Positions 42,304 to 51,175 are shown, counted from the first letter of the stretch. The stretch is DNA of 64,000 nucleotides from Candidatus Caccopulliclostridium gallistercoris (GCA_018713725.1 DVOJ01000005.1:1-64000); one strand, 5' to 3'. Program-made: numbers and translations. Notes: a model not told the origin generated them from the letters alone.

Positions 42304-43277
42304 AATATTAAAAGTAAAAGGGCAGAAATAGCGCTTGCAAAAATAGCATGCGTTATTTTTTGTTTAAGAAAAAAACTCATTTTCATATCAAATTTTTTTA
42401 AGAATACTAGTGCTTGCATTGTGGTGGCAAGCCCGCCAAAGCTAATGATAAATGTGCAAAGTACGCCTGTAAAAAACTCATTTAGCCCAAGTTTTGAAAT
42501 ATCTAAACACCCGCGCGTTATTTCAAAAATTCCATTAAAAATTGAATTAAAAATATTTATATCTAAATTAAAAATTTTAGAAAATAAACTAGAAATTGGA
42601 TAAAAAATATTCAAATTATTTAAAATTTCAATAATTACGAAAAAAAGTGCTATAAATCCGCCAATAATTAGCACGGAATGCACTGTATTCCACATAAGTT
42701 CGCCAATGCTAGAATTATTTTTTAAAATTATTTTTTTATTTATTTCTATATTTTTTTCTTTATGATTTCTATATAATAATCCGTTTATTAATGCGCCTAA
42801 AATATGCGAAATTAAAATAATTATCCCAAGGTTTTTACTAGCAAGCATGCCAATGCCTACGCTACCTAAAATAAACATAGGGCCAGAGTTTGACGTGAAG
42901 GTTGTAATTTTATAGGCTTCTTCTTTTGTAATGCTTCCGTTTTCATAAAGGTCTGCCACTATTTTTGCGCCAACAGGGTAGCCGGAAAGTATGCTTAAAA
43001 CGAACACGTAAATTGCCACACTTGGTACTTTAAAAATTTTGGGAAATAGTTTAAATTTTGTGGCCAAAATGTCTGCCACGCCAAGTTCTGTTAAGGTCTT
43101 TGTAAAGAACATAAAGGGAAGAAGCGCTGGGAGCACCACGGTTGCCCATACAACTAGTCCATTCAAACAAGACGTTATGTACACGGCGGGGTTAACTACA
43201 ATTGCAATAAGCAAAATTAGTATTATAAAAATTAGTATTACGTTTTTATTTATCTTAAATTTGTTTGACAATCTCAT
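42300..43277 (-). CDS. ylbJ: YlbJ-like integral membrane protein (nucleoside-recognition/Gate domain)
   Basis: 325 residues, mostly membrane-embedded. WATVVLPALLPFMFF, LSGYPVGAKIVADL and TFTSNSGPMFILGSVGIGM are hallmark segments of the sporulation protein YlbJ with its Gate repeats. In spore formers YlbJ contributes to lipid or dipicolinate-linked spore functions. No other sporulation gene is in the window, so whether this organism sporulates cannot be judged from it. GAGA before the start is a weak ribosome binding site. Confidence 0.8.
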   Translation of the reverse strand: MRLSNKFKINKNVILIFIILILLIAIVVNPAVYITSCLNGLVVWATVVLPALLPFMFFTKTLTELGVADILATKFKLFPKIFKVPSVAIYVFVLSILSGYPVGAKIVADLYENGSITKEEAYKITTFTSNSGPMFILGSVGIGMLASKNLGIIILISHILGALINGLLYRNHKEKNIEINKKIILKNNSSIGELMWNTVHSVLIIGGFIALFFVIIEILNNLNIFYPISSLFSKIFNLDINIFNSIFNGIFEITRGCLDISKLGLNEFFTGVLCTFIISFGGLATTMQALVFLKKFDMKMSFFLKQKITHAIFASAISALLLLIF

Positions 43278-43322
43278 GATATATTAATATAATAAAATAG
43301 TTAGTTTAATGAGAGAAAATGT

Positions 43323-44297
43323 ATGAAAGTTGAAAAATTGTTACTAAAAAAAGCAAAAGAAAAATTTAAAACTATAGTTTATCCGGAAGCGGATTTTAGC
43401 CCTAGAATTATAGAAGCTACAAAAATAATAGCCAAGAAAAAAATTGCAAAAGTAATTTTAATAGGCGACGAAAGCAGCCTTGTTTTAAAGTATGGCAAGC
43501 TTGATAATATGCAAATATTAAACCCCAAAACTTCAGACCTTGCTGAAGAACTTTCAAGCGCCTTCTACGAGCTTAGGAAGAATAAGGGTATAACTAAGGA
43601 AGAAGCAAGAGAGATACTTTACGACCCGTTTTATTTTGCTACAATGCTCGTCCATTTAGGCTATGCCGACGGCATGGTTGGTGGGGCAGAAGTATCAACG
43701 GCTAAAAACTTAAAGCCAGCGCTTCAAATTATTAAGGGAAAAACTGGGCTTGTTAGTTCTTGTTTTATGTTCTATGGGAAAAATAAGTTTATGAAAAATA
43801 AGCCATTTTTCCTTGCAGACGCTGGACTTGTGGAAGACCCAACTAGCGAAGGGCTTGCGGAAATTGCTGGTCAAACAGTAAATTCTGCTAAAAGCTTTAT
43901 AGGTTTAGAGCCTAGGCTCGCGTTCTTATCCTATTCTACAAAGGGCAGCGCAAAAGGGGAAAGTATAGATAAGGTTAGAAGAGCGTACGAACTTTTTAAG
44001 CAAAATAGCCCAAATATAATTGCGGACGGCGAAGTGCAACTTGATTGCGCGCTTGTTCCAGAAGTCAGTGCAAGAAAAGCACCAAATAGCGAACTTAAAG
44101 GGCAAGCTAACATTTTAATAGTTCCGGATATTAATGCTGGCAATATTGTGTATAAGGCTATACAATATTTTGGCGGTTTAAACGCAATCGGGCCTATAAC
44201 GCAGGGCTTTAATAAGCCTATTAACGACCTTTCAAGAGGTTGCAACGTTAAAGATATAATTATTTTAACAGCCATTACGGCAATTCAATGTGAGTAA
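43323..44297 (+). CDS. pta: Phosphate acetyltransferase
   Basis: Converts acetyl-CoA and phosphate to acetyl phosphate. 324 residues, single-domain form. KTIVYPEADFSPRIIEA opens it; YADGMVGGAEVSTAKNLKPA, the FFLADAGLV segment, and GPITQGFNKPINDLSRGC are conserved Pta blocks. It lies 9 nt before ackA and is clearly cotranscribed. Confidence 0.96.
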   Translation: MKVEKLLLKKAKEKFKTIVYPEADFSPRIIEATKIIAKKKIAKVILIGDESSLVLKYGKLDNMQILNPKTSDLAEELSSAFYELRKNKGITKEEAREILYDPFYFATMLVHLGYADGMVGGAEVSTAKNLKPALQIIKGKTGLVSSCFMFYGKNKFMKNKPFFLADAGLVEDPTSEGLAEIAGQTVNSAKSFIGLEPRLAFLSYSTKGSAKGESIDKVRRAYELFKQNSPNIIADGEVQLDCALVPEVSARKAPNSELKGQANILIVPDINAGNIVYKAIQYFGGLNAIGPITQGFNKPINDLSRGCNVKDIIILTAITAIQCE

Positions 44298-44306
44298 GGA
44301 GATTTT

Positions 44307-45500
44307 ATGAAAATTTTAGTATTAAACGCAGGTAGTAGTTCACTTAAATATCAACTTTTTGATATGACGGATAAGAGTGTAATAGCAAAGGGTAATTGTG
44401 AAAAGATTGGTCTTCAAACGTCTTTTATGAAATATAAGGCACATGGCAAGGAAGTTATTTTCACGGAAGAAATTAAAAATCATTCCGATGCAATAGAGCT
44501 TGTTTTAAAAACACTTCAAGATAGCGAAGTTGGCGTAATAATGGATATTGCAGAAATTGGAGCCATAGGTCATAGAGTGCTTCACGGGGGAGAAATTTAT
44601 AAGGATAGCGTGCTAGTTGATGAAGAAGTTTTAAAGAATTTAGAAGAGCTAATTCCATTAGGCCCATTACATCAACCTGCGAACATTATGGGAATAAAGG
44701 CGTGCAGAGAACTTACAGACGCTCCCAACGTTGCAGTTTTTGATACGGCATTCCATGCAAATATGCCAAAGGAAGCATATATGTACGGGCTCCCATATTC
44801 TGCGTACACAGATTGGCATATAAGAAAATACGGCTTCCATGGAACTAGCCACAAGTATGTTTCTGGCAGAGTTGCTAGCGTAATGAACAAACCTATTGAA
44901 GATTTGAAAATTATCACAGTGCATTTAGGAAACGGTTCTAGCATGGCGGCGGTAAAAGATGGTCATTCTATCGACACCACTATGGGCATGACTCCGCTTG
45001 ATGGTCTTGTTATGGGTACGCGTTCAGGAAATATTGACCCATCTATAATTGAATTTATAAATAAAAAGACGGGCTGGAGCATTGAAGAAATAACAAACTA
45101 CTTAAATAAAAAGAGCGGTATGCTTGGGCTTAACGGCAAAACTTCGGACATGAGAGAAAACAACGACCTTATAGCCGCAGGTGACGAGCGTGCTAAGCTT
45201 TTCTTAGATATTTTAGCATATCAAATTAAAAAATATATCGGCTCATATGCCGCAGCCATGGGCGGAGTAGACGCCATTGCTTTCACAGGTGGAATAGGGG
45301 AAAATCAGGAAGATATTCGCGAAATGTGTTTAGAAGGGCTTGACTTTTTAGGCATAGAAATAGATAAAGATAAAAACTGGAAACTTCCACGTGATACGGA
45401 AGAAGAGCTTTCTCTTCCTTCAAACAAGGTTAAAATTTATAGAATACCTACAAACGAAGAACTTGCAATTGCCTTAGATACTTTAAAACTTGCTAAGTAA
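44307..45500 (+). CDS. ackA: Acetate kinase
   Basis: 397 residues, the usual length. VLNAGSSSLKYQLF at the N-terminus, VFDTAFHANMP, YGFHGTSHKYVS, VHLGNGSSMAAV and FTGGIGEN are the signature blocks. It makes ATP and acetate from acetyl phosphate, so the Pta-AckA route for fermentative ATP is complete here. AAGGAG precedes ATG. The cloverleaf element at 45523 follows. Confidence 0.97.
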   Translation: MKILVLNAGSSSLKYQLFDMTDKSVIAKGNCEKIGLQTSFMKYKAHGKEVIFTEEIKNHSDAIELVLKTLQDSEVGVIMDIAEIGAIGHRVLHGGEIYKDSVLVDEEVLKNLEELIPLGPLHQPANIMGIKACRELTDAPNVAVFDTAFHANMPKEAYMYGLPYSAYTDWHIRKYGFHGTSHKYVSGRVASVMNKPIEDLKIITVHLGNGSSMAAVKDGHSIDTTMGMTPLDGLVMGTRSGNIDPSIIEFINKKTGWSIEEITNYLNKKSGMLGLNGKTSDMRENNDLIAAGDERAKLFLDILAYQIKKYIGSYAAAMGGVDAIAFTGGIGENQEDIREMCLEGLDFLGIEIDKDKNWKLPRDTEEELSLPSNKVKIYRIPTNEELAIALDTLKLAK

Positions 45501-45522
45501 GGTAAGTAAATTTTGTAAGATG

Positions 45523-45631
45523 AACCACATGCTTTAAAGCGCGGCGCGCCAAAGTGCCGCGCTTAAAAAGGGCGCGCTAGCTAGCGCGCCCTTTTGCTCT
45601 GGGGTGTAACCCCAGAGCAAAGCATGTGGTT
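45523..45631 (+). repeat. Cloverleaf-like palindromic intergenic element
   Basis: A perfect 13-bp outer stem (45523-45535 with 45619-45631) encloses three hairpins: AAGCGCGGC/GCCGCGCTT (45537-45564), a 30-bp perfect palindrome (45566-45595) and GCTCTGGGGT-GTA-ACCCCAGAGC (45596-45618). The T run after the outer stem could also terminate ackA transcription. Much richer in G+C than its surroundings. Confidence 0.9.
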
Positions 45632-45649
45632 TTTGTAAAAAGGATAGTT

Positions 45650-45889
45650 ATGAACGTAAAATCAGCTTTTGCTATGAGAGTTAGTAAAATATTGAATGAA
45701 AGAAAAATTTCTAGGTATAAACTTGAAAAGTTATCCGGTATTTCTCACACAAGTATGATAAGGATTTTTAATGGAGATAATCCGGACATAATGTTTTCAA
45801 GTATGGTTAAAATAATAGATGCGTTAGGAATGACGCTTTCGGAATTTTTTGACGACTCAATTTTTAAAATGGAAAATTTAGATATTTAG
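45650..45889 (+). CDS. XRE-family HTH regulator
   Basis: AAAGGA before ATG 45650 sets the start (79 residues). One helix-turn-helix domain: RVSKILNERKISRYKLEKLS, then GISHTSMIRIFNGDNPD, and the closing MTLSEFF. No effector domain. It sits alone between the cloverleaf element and a lipoprotein gene. Targets unknown. Confidence 0.85.
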   Translation: MNVKSAFAMRVSKILNERKISRYKLEKLSGISHTSMIRIFNGDNPDIMFSSMVKIIDALGMTLSEFFDDSIFKMENLDI

Positions 45890-45989
45890 CTTAAAATAAT
45901 TCAAAATATCAATAAAAGCACATTTTTTCTACAAGACAATTAAGTTTTTCTTGTCTATAATATCCTTGATTTTCAAAAAAGGAGGAGTT

Positions 45990-46496
45990 ATGAAAATTAT
46001 AAAAACTTTTGCACTTATGCTTGTGTTTGGTATGACCACGGCGGGCTTAGTTGCTTGTGGAAACACGGCAGAAAAAGCTACGCTTGGAACGTATAATAGC
46101 TCTAACCAAACTTTTACGGCATTAACAAGCGATGCAGAGTATTCTTTAACACAAGATGGCTACAATCTTGTTTTAAAGGGCACAATTCCATATTCAGAAA
46201 GTGTGCTTGGAATAGAAGCGGGAAATATTGTAGCAATAAGGTTCACAGCACCGTCTGGTGTTACAGTGGGCGGAGATGAAGCTTATGTTAAAACTACAAA
46301 TAGGCAAGATGAAGGTGGCTGGAATGAATACGACGAGACAGCTTTTGAAGAAGACGGCTCTCTTGTTTGGGTAACAAGTGTAAGCAAGGAAAATGACGTG
46401 CAAGTTAAAATAAAATGGAATGCAAACACCGCAGAAGTAACTTACACGTTAAGTGTAGACGACTCGGCTACGCTTTCACAGGCCCCGCAAGCTTAA
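45990..46496 (+). CDS. Putative lipoprotein
   Basis: AGGAGG before ATG 45990 sets the start (168 residues). Lipoprotein signal: KIIKTFALMLVFGMTTAGLV followed by ACG (lipobox LVAC, Cys 23). The mature part looks like a small beta-sandwich (YSLTQDGYNLVLKGTIPYSE), without a known domain. It precedes the ribosomal operon and has its own terminator. Confidence 0.8.
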   Translation: MKIIKTFALMLVFGMTTAGLVACGNTAEKATLGTYNSSNQTFTALTSDAEYSLTQDGYNLVLKGTIPYSESVLGIEAGNIVAIRFTAPSGVTVGGDEAYVKTTNRQDEGGWNEYDETAFEEDGSLVWVTSVSKENDVQVKIKWNANTAEVTYTLSVDDSATLSQAPQA

Positions 46497-46512
46497 AAAT
46501 TAAATAATAAAC

Positions 46513-46542
46513 TAAAAATGCTTGACAACAAGCATTTTTTTT
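46513..46542 (+). terminator. Terminator
   Basis: AAAATGCTTG-ACAA-CAAGCATTTTTTTT. Confidence 0.9.
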
Positions 46543-46545
46543 GTT

Positions 46546-46628
46546 ACTATACCTAAGTTATCCGCGTGGAAAAGGTTCAAATGCTACTAGCTACCTTAAC
46601 AGCGAGTTTTTTAGGAAGGAGGAATACT
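46546..46628 (+). promoter_or_regulatory. Possible L21 leader (ribosomal autoregulatory element)
   Basis: An untranslated segment of about 80 nt between terminator and rplU in the position of the Firmicutes L21 leader, with CGCG..AAAAGG and CTACCTTAACAGCGAG segments able to pair. Called mostly by position; a covariance-model search would decide. AAGGAGG at its end is the rplU ribosome binding site. Confidence 0.45.
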
Positions 46629-46934
46629 ATGTACGCTATTATCGAAACAGGTGGAAAGCAGTATAAAGTTAGCGTTGGCGACACAATTCAAGTAGAAAAA
46701 CTTGAAAGAGCAGTAGGCGATAAAATTACATTTAAGCCATTACTCGTTGCTGACGGAGACAAAATTACGGCTGGTGCACCATATGTAGAAAACGTAAGCG
46801 TTACCGCTGAAGTTACAGAGCATGGCAAGGGCGACAAGATTGTTGTTTTCAAGTATAAGGCTAAAAAGAATGAAAGAAAAAAACAAGGTCACCGTCAACC
46901 TTTCACAGCTATTAAAATTGTTGAGATTAAATAA
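46629..46934 (+). CDS. rplU: 50S ribosomal protein L21
   Basis: 101 residues, standard. [28 protein letters not shown]-like and [14 protein letters not shown] blocks are diagnostic. AAGGAGG sets ATG 46629; an upstream in-frame GTG at 46566 would run through the leader and is not used. It overlaps prp by 1 nt. Confidence 0.97.
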   Translation: MYAIIETGGKQYKVSVGDTIQVEKLERAVGDKITFKPLLVADGDKITAGAPYVENVSVTAEVTEHGKGDKIVVFKYKAKKNERKKQGHRQPFTAIKIVEIK

Positions 46935-47257
46935 TGACAACAGTAAAATTTTTTAAAGATAAAAATATTTACACAGGGTTTGAATGTTTTGGACACACTG
47001 CTTTTAGTGATGTAGGCACAGATATTTTATGTAGCGCAATATCAGCGCTAACGCAAAGCACATATCTAGGCCTAAGCAAAGTTTTAAATTTAAAGTGCGA
47101 TATGGAAAAGCACGACGGGTATTTTAAAGTTATTGTTTTAGAAGACCAGTTAAAAGCACAGGACTTATTTAAAACTTTAAAACTCGCTTTAGAAGATATA
47201 AAGCTTGGCAATGAAAAATACATTCAAATCAATACTATTAAAAGGAGTGCAAAATGA
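46934..47257 (+). CDS. prp: Ribosomal-processing cysteine protease Prp
   Basis: 107 residues between rplU and rpmA, its universal place in Firmicutes. The catalytic histidine lies in CFGHTAFSD and the cysteine in [14 protein letters not shown]. Prp trims the N-terminal extension of L27, which is present in the next gene. Overlaps rpmA by 4 nt. Confidence 0.93.
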   Translation: MTTVKFFKDKNIYTGFECFGHTAFSDVGTDILCSAISALTQSTYLGLSKVLNLKCDMEKHDGYFKVIVLEDQLKAQDLFKTLKLALEDIKLGNEKYIQINTIKRSAK

Positions 47258-47532
47258 AATTTATAAGCTTACAGCTTTTTGCTCATAAAAAGGGTGGCGG
47301 TAGCACTAAAAATGGTAGAGACAGCCAAAGCAAGCGTTTAGGCGTTAAAGCTTATGCTGGCGAAAAGGTACTTGCTGGTTCTATTATTCTTCGTCAACGT
47401 GGCACCAAAGTTTATCCTGGAACAAATTGTGGAATGGGAAAAGACCACACGTTATTTGCGTTAGTAGATGGCGTAGTAAAATTTGAAAGCAAAAATGCTA
47501 AAAAAATTGCAAGCGTTTATCCAGCAGAATAG
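47254..47532 (+). CDS. rpmA: 50S ribosomal protein L27 with Prp-cleavable extension
   Basis: 92 residues. The leader MKFISLQLF precedes the mature start AHKKGGGST, matching the Prp recognition pattern (LQLF-A). The rest ([32 protein letters not shown]) is typical L27. Ribosome function at the peptidyl-transferase centre requires the trimmed N-terminus. The stop codon lies at the edge of the structured element at 47532. Confidence 0.97.
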   Translation: MKFISLQLFAHKKGGGSTKNGRDSQSKRLGVKAYAGEKVLAGSIILRQRGTKVYPGTNCGMGKDHTLFALVDGVVKFESKNAKKIASVYPAE

Positions 47533-47611
47533 TTTTTGCGAGGGCGCTACTCGCGCCTAAAAGGGCGGAGCCCTTTTCGCCCAGTGCTAAGCACTGGGCT
47601 CTCGCAAAAAC
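47532..47611 (+). repeat. Cloverleaf-like palindromic intergenic element
   Basis: Outer stem GTTTTTGCGAG (47532-47542) pairs with CTCGCAAAAAC (47601-47611). Three inner hairpins: GGCGC/GCGCC (47543-47557), AAAAGGGC-GGA-GCCCTTTT (47559-47577) and GCCCAGTGC-TAA-GCACTGGGC (47579-47599). Same plan as 45523-45631. Confidence 0.9.
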
Positions 47612-47627
47612 CTTTTAATAAACTCTT

Positions 47628-48452
47628 ATGATAAAAAGCATAGAAAAAGATAAAATTATAGTAGATAAAGAAGATTTTAACCTTGTCCAGACCTTAGAGT
47701 GTGGGCAAGTTTTTTCATATTTTAAAGAAAATGAAAACTACGTTGTGCAGTCGGCGGATAAAATTGCAATTATAGAAGAAAAAGAAGATTATTACATAAT
47801 AAACACATCTACGCCAAACTACTTTGTTAATTATTTAGATTTAAATACTTCTTACAAAGAAATAAAAAACAAACTTTTAAAATATCCAATAATGAATGAG
47901 CCAATTTCTTTTGGCAGTGGAATAAGAATTTTAAAACAAGATATTTTTGAAACAATAATTTCTTTTATAGTTTCAGCAAACAACAATATAAAGAGAATTA
48001 CCAAAATTTTAAATAAAATTAGAGAAAATTTCGGTAAAAAAATAGGAAAATACTATGCATTTCCAACACTAGAAGAGTTAAAAGGGGCAAACGAAGAGTA
48101 TTTCTTTAAACTTGGTGCAGGTTATAGGGCAAGATATTTAGAAAAAGTGTTAAAAGAATTAGAAGAATTTAATATAGAAGAAAGCAAAACTCTTCCAACG
48201 GAAGAACTGCGAAATAAGCTTATTTCACTTAGCGGCGTTGGTCCAAAAGTTGCCGATTGTATCTTACTTTTTGCTTATTCTAGACATGACGTTTTTCCAG
48301 TAGATACGTGGATGGCAAAGATGTACAACGATTTCTTTGAAAAGTGCGATAATAGAACGCTTATAAGAAAAAAATTAGTTGAATATTTTGGCGAATTATC
48401 TGGGTATGCGCAGCAGTATTTATTTTATTACAAACGTTCTAAAACTGAATAA
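47628..48452 (+). CDS. ogg: 8-oxoguanine DNA glycosylase/AP lyase
   Basis: 274 residues. An OGG N-terminal fold (FNLVQTLECGQVFSYFKE) precedes an HhH-GPD glycosylase domain with SFIVSANNNIKRITKIL and the catalytic LSGVGPKVADCILLFA (Lys) and VDTWMAKMY (Asp). It removes oxidised guanine. No clear ribosome binding site; a TAATAA-like box lies close upstream, so leaderless expression is possible. The terminator at 48458 follows. Confidence 0.93.
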   Translation: MIKSIEKDKIIVDKEDFNLVQTLECGQVFSYFKENENYVVQSADKIAIIEEKEDYYIINTSTPNYFVNYLDLNTSYKEIKNKLLKYPIMNEPISFGSGIRILKQDIFETIISFIVSANNNIKRITKILNKIRENFGKKIGKYYAFPTLEELKGANEEYFFKLGAGYRARYLEKVLKELEEFNIEESKTLPTEELRNKLISLSGVGPKVADCILLFAYSRHDVFPVDTWMAKMYNDFFEKCDNRTLIRKKLVEYFGELSGYAQQYLFYYKRSKTE

Positions 48453-48457
48453 AATTT

Positions 48458-48504
48458 TAGAGTACTATTGTTTTACATATTAAAACATTATAGTACTCTT
48501 TTTT
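48458..48504 (+). terminator. Terminator after ogg
   Basis: AGAGTACTAT pairs with ATAGTACTCT, followed by TTTTTT. Confidence 0.85.
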
Positions 48505-48506
48505 AA

Positions 48507-48535
48507 TTGACAATTTTAATAGTTTAGAATAAAAT
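48507..48535 (+). promoter_or_regulatory. Promoter of lgt
   Basis: TTGACA at 48507-48512 and TAAAAT at 48530-48535 with a 17-bp spacer. The -10 box ends 6 nt before the ATG, predicting a leaderless mRNA. Confidence 0.6.
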
Positions 48536-48541
48536 AACACT

Positions 48542-49456
48542 ATGTTACCAGATAAGATTTTTGGATTATTTTCAATGTATGGCTTAATGATAGGCGTAGG
48601 TATAATTCTATGCTTTGTAGTTTTGTATGTTTACGGCAAACGTGCAAAAATGAATAGCAAGTTTTTAGACTTTGTTTTTTATAACGGCATTGTAAGTATA
48701 ATAGGCGGATTTTTCTTTGCCTTTTTAGTTCAAGCAATACTCGATTACATAGCACACCCAGAAAACGGTTTTCACTTTCAAAACATAACCTTTATGGGCG
48801 GGCTTTTAGGCGGTGCTGGCATATTTTTAATTGGCTACTTTATATTTAGAAAAAAATATCCTAAGGGCGAAATTTTAAAGCTCTTGCAAATTGTACCATG
48901 CTGCATTTTAATTGCACACGCTTTTGGTAGAATAGGGTGCTTTTGCGCAGGTTGTTGCTATGGAATAGAAACGGATTCATGGCTTGGGATAGAATTCCCA
49001 GCCCATCCGGGCGTTAAAGTTTACCCAACGCAGCTTTTTGAAGCAATATTTTTATTTTTGCTTTTTGCATTATGTTCAATTTTATTTTATAAGCGTAATT
49101 TCAAATACAACTTGCCTCTATATATGATTGGCTACGGCGTATTCCGTTTTTGTATAGAGTTCATACGTGGAGATGACAGGGGAGCTTTTATTTTAGGAAT
49201 GTCGCCATCTCAGTTTTGGTCTGTACTTTTAGTTTTAGGCGGCATTGCTGTAATATTTTTAATAAAATATCTTTATAAGAAGCAGGACACAGAAGAAGAG
49301 TCGCTTGCCCTAGATTCGCCCATAGGAGCAGACTATCCCGAAGAAAAAGAAATTTCGCCAGAAAATGATAATAAAGAAGAGAAAAAAGAAAATAATAAAT
49401 TAAAAAAAGAAAATCAAAAAAAATTAGGCGATTTAGACGATAATAAAAAAGAATAA
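48542..49456 (+). CDS. lgt: Prolipoprotein diacylglyceryl transferase
   Basis: 304 residues, several membrane helices. The signature HAFGRIGCFCAGCCYG (about residues 122-137), YPTQLFEAIFLF and GYGVFRFCIEFIRGDDRG identify Lgt, which attaches diacylglycerol to lipobox cysteines, here for example in the proteins at 5513 and 45990. The last 50 residues are an unusual Glu/Lys/Asn tail, presumably cytosolic. No ribosome binding site is seen. Confidence 0.95.
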   Translation: MLPDKIFGLFSMYGLMIGVGIILCFVVLYVYGKRAKMNSKFLDFVFYNGIVSIIGGFFFAFLVQAILDYIAHPENGFHFQNITFMGGLLGGAGIFLIGYFIFRKKYPKGEILKLLQIVPCCILIAHAFGRIGCFCAGCCYGIETDSWLGIEFPAHPGVKVYPTQLFEAIFLFLLFALCSILFYKRNFKYNLPLYMIGYGVFRFCIEFIRGDDRGAFILGMSPSQFWSVLLVLGGIAVIFLIKYLYKKQDTEEESLALDSPIGADYPEEKEISPENDNKEEKKENNKLKKENQKKLGDLDDNKKE

Positions 49457-49481
49457 ATGGTTGAAAACCATAGTTTAAATT

Positions 49482-49508
49482 AAAAAATGACCCCACTGGG
49501 GTCATTTT
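49482..49508. terminator. Bidirectional terminator
   Basis: AAAATGACCCC-AC-TGGGGTCATTTT between convergent genes. Confidence 0.88.
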
Positions 49509-49526
49509 AATTTATAAGATATTTTA

Positions 49527-50576
49527 TTATATCTTCTTTCTAAACTCGTTTTTAATCATCTTTTCTGTGGTGTAGTAGCCGGCTGGGGCAGCTATAACGT
49601 CTGGTATCCTGTTTACTACTGTTGCACATGTAAGCTCTACCGTGCTTGGCTTTTCTATAACTACTCTTGTTGATGGTTCGCCTTCAATTGTCCAATCGTT
49701 GCAGTCGAATTCCGTTTTGTCGTAAACTTTACCAATGCACTCCGTTTCAAGCGTTATGCCTTCTTCCGTTTCCGTGGTAACAACGGCGCTCATACCAGTT
49801 GCGTTGCCTTTTGGAATAGTCATGTTAAGAGTGCTACTAAAAATTTTAGATTTTGCTATTTGCGGTACGCAAGTTTGATATTGTCTTTTAATGTGAAGCC
49901 CTAGTTGAGAAGCGAGCCAGCCATTTACGTTCCACATATAACTTGGAAGATATTTTCCGCTATTTATAACTTTTTGCCTTTCTTCGTCAGAAATTTTGTC
50001 TACGCTTGCCACTTGTTCGTCAAATTCCTTTAATGTCAAGCCAGCGCCATGCGCTCTAGCTAGAGCTATGCCGTAGTCTTCTACGTTGTAACTACTTTTA
50101 CCTCTAATTTTTTTAATGCTCTGTGTTGCACCTGCAAGAACGGTAATTAGGTTGCCCCAGAACACATCTTGATAGCCGCTACCACAAATTGTGCAACCTG
50201 TTTCTTTTGCAAGTTTGTCTATCTTTTTGAAAACTTTTGGGTTAGAGTTTGCAGGAAAGAAAGCTTCTTCACAAGTGGTAATTGCGTTTACGCCGCATTT
50301 TGCGCAAATTAAAAGAGTATCTTTAACGTCTTCAATTAAGCTCATAGTGGTAACAATAACAATGTCTGGCTTTTTCTTTAAAAGGAAGTTCTCAAATTCT
50401 TCCACGCCTTGAATTGTTACACCATATTTTTCTCCGCCCATAAGGGTAGAAATGTCGTGGCCGTGTTTAGATTTGTCTATGTCGAACGCGCCCACAATTT
50501 TGCCACCCTTTTCAATAACGTAGCGCATTGTGTACACGCTCATCTTTCCGCAGCCATACTGAACAACTTTGGTCAT
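49527..50576 (-). CDS. 2,4-diaminopentanoate dehydrogenase-like NAD(P)-dependent oxidoreductase
   Basis: AAAGGAG before ATG 50576 sets the start, giving 349 residues. An N-terminal Rossmann fold (VVQYGCGKMSVYTMRYVIEK, IVGAFDIDKSKHGHD) precedes a catalytic half (CTICGSGYQDVFW, ALARAHGAGLT, TVVNRIPDVIAAPAGYYT). This pattern fits the 2,4-diaminopentanoate dehydrogenase / dihydrodipicolinate-reductase-like group, used in clostridial ornithine degradation. No other ornithine pathway gene is here, so the substrate is uncertain. Confidence 0.75.
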   Translation of the reverse strand: MTKVVQYGCGKMSVYTMRYVIEKGGKIVGAFDIDKSKHGHDISTLMGGEKYGVTIQGVEEFENFLLKKKPDIVIVTTMSLIEDVKDTLLICAKCGVNAITTCEEAFFPANSNPKVFKKIDKLAKETGCTICGSGYQDVFWGNLITVLAGATQSIKKIRGKSSYNVEDYGIALARAHGAGLTLKEFDEQVASVDKISDEERQKVINSGKYLPSYMWNVNGWLASQLGLHIKRQYQTCVPQIAKSKIFSSTLNMTIPKGNATGMSAVVTTETEEGITLETECIGKVYDKTEFDCNDWTIEGEPSTRVVIEKPSTVELTCATVVNRIPDVIAAPAGYYTTEKMIKNEFRKKI

Positions 50577-50692
50577 AAAAAAATCTCCTTTTTCATTAGT
50601 TTGTCTCAAAATAAATTAATCATTCAAATATTTGACATTTTTTGTTAATTAATTTATATTGATATATATATTTTACACGAAAGGGATAAAAA

Positions 50693-51166
50693 ATGAAAAT
50701 AAATTTCATAAATTTTAAATGTTTTTGCATAAAAAATAAAATTAAAAAAATTTTTAATAGCGCTGTAAGCCATTTAAACTTTGGCGGATTTTCTGTAAAT
50801 TTAAAACTTTGCTCTTTAAGCGAGATAAGAGAGCTAAATAATAAATTTAGAAATATAGACAAGGAAACAGACGTGCTTTCTTTCCCGAATTTAAATTTTG
50901 TGGACAAAAAAATAGATACAAAAACGCTTTCCGAAGAACTAGACCAAGACACAGGGCTTGTATCACTTGGCGACATTGTTATTTGTAAAGAGATAGCAAA
51001 AAGGCAAGCTAAGGAGTACGGGCATAGTTATAAACGTGAAATTTGCTTTTTAGCGCTCCATGGGTTACTTCATTTGATTGGCTACGACCATGAAATTAAA
51101 GAGCAAGAAGAAGAGATGATGGCAAAGGCTGAAAGCATTTTAAAAGAGCATAAGGTTATTAGGTAG
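50693..51166 (+). CDS. ybeY: Endoribonuclease YbeY (rRNA maturation)
   Basis: 157 residues. The zinc-binding motif is LALHGLLHLIGYDHE (H-x3-H-x5-H), and the preceding RNIDKETDVLSFP and LGDIVICKEIAKRQAKEYGH blocks are standard. It matures 16S rRNA. The gene directly precedes era, 9 nt apart, the common pairing. Confidence 0.95.
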   Translation: MKINFINFKCFCIKNKIKKIFNSAVSHLNFGGFSVNLKLCSLSEIRELNNKFRNIDKETDVLSFPNLNFVDKKIDTKTLSEELDQDTGLVSLGDIVICKEIAKRQAKEYGHSYKREICFLALHGLLHLIGYDHEIKEQEEEMMAKAESILKEHKVIR

Positions 51167-51175
51167 GAGGGTGCT

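Noticed and set aside
45523-45631. Simple terminator
   Set aside because: The T run may terminate ackA, but a perfect outer stem around three hairpins is far more than a terminator needs.
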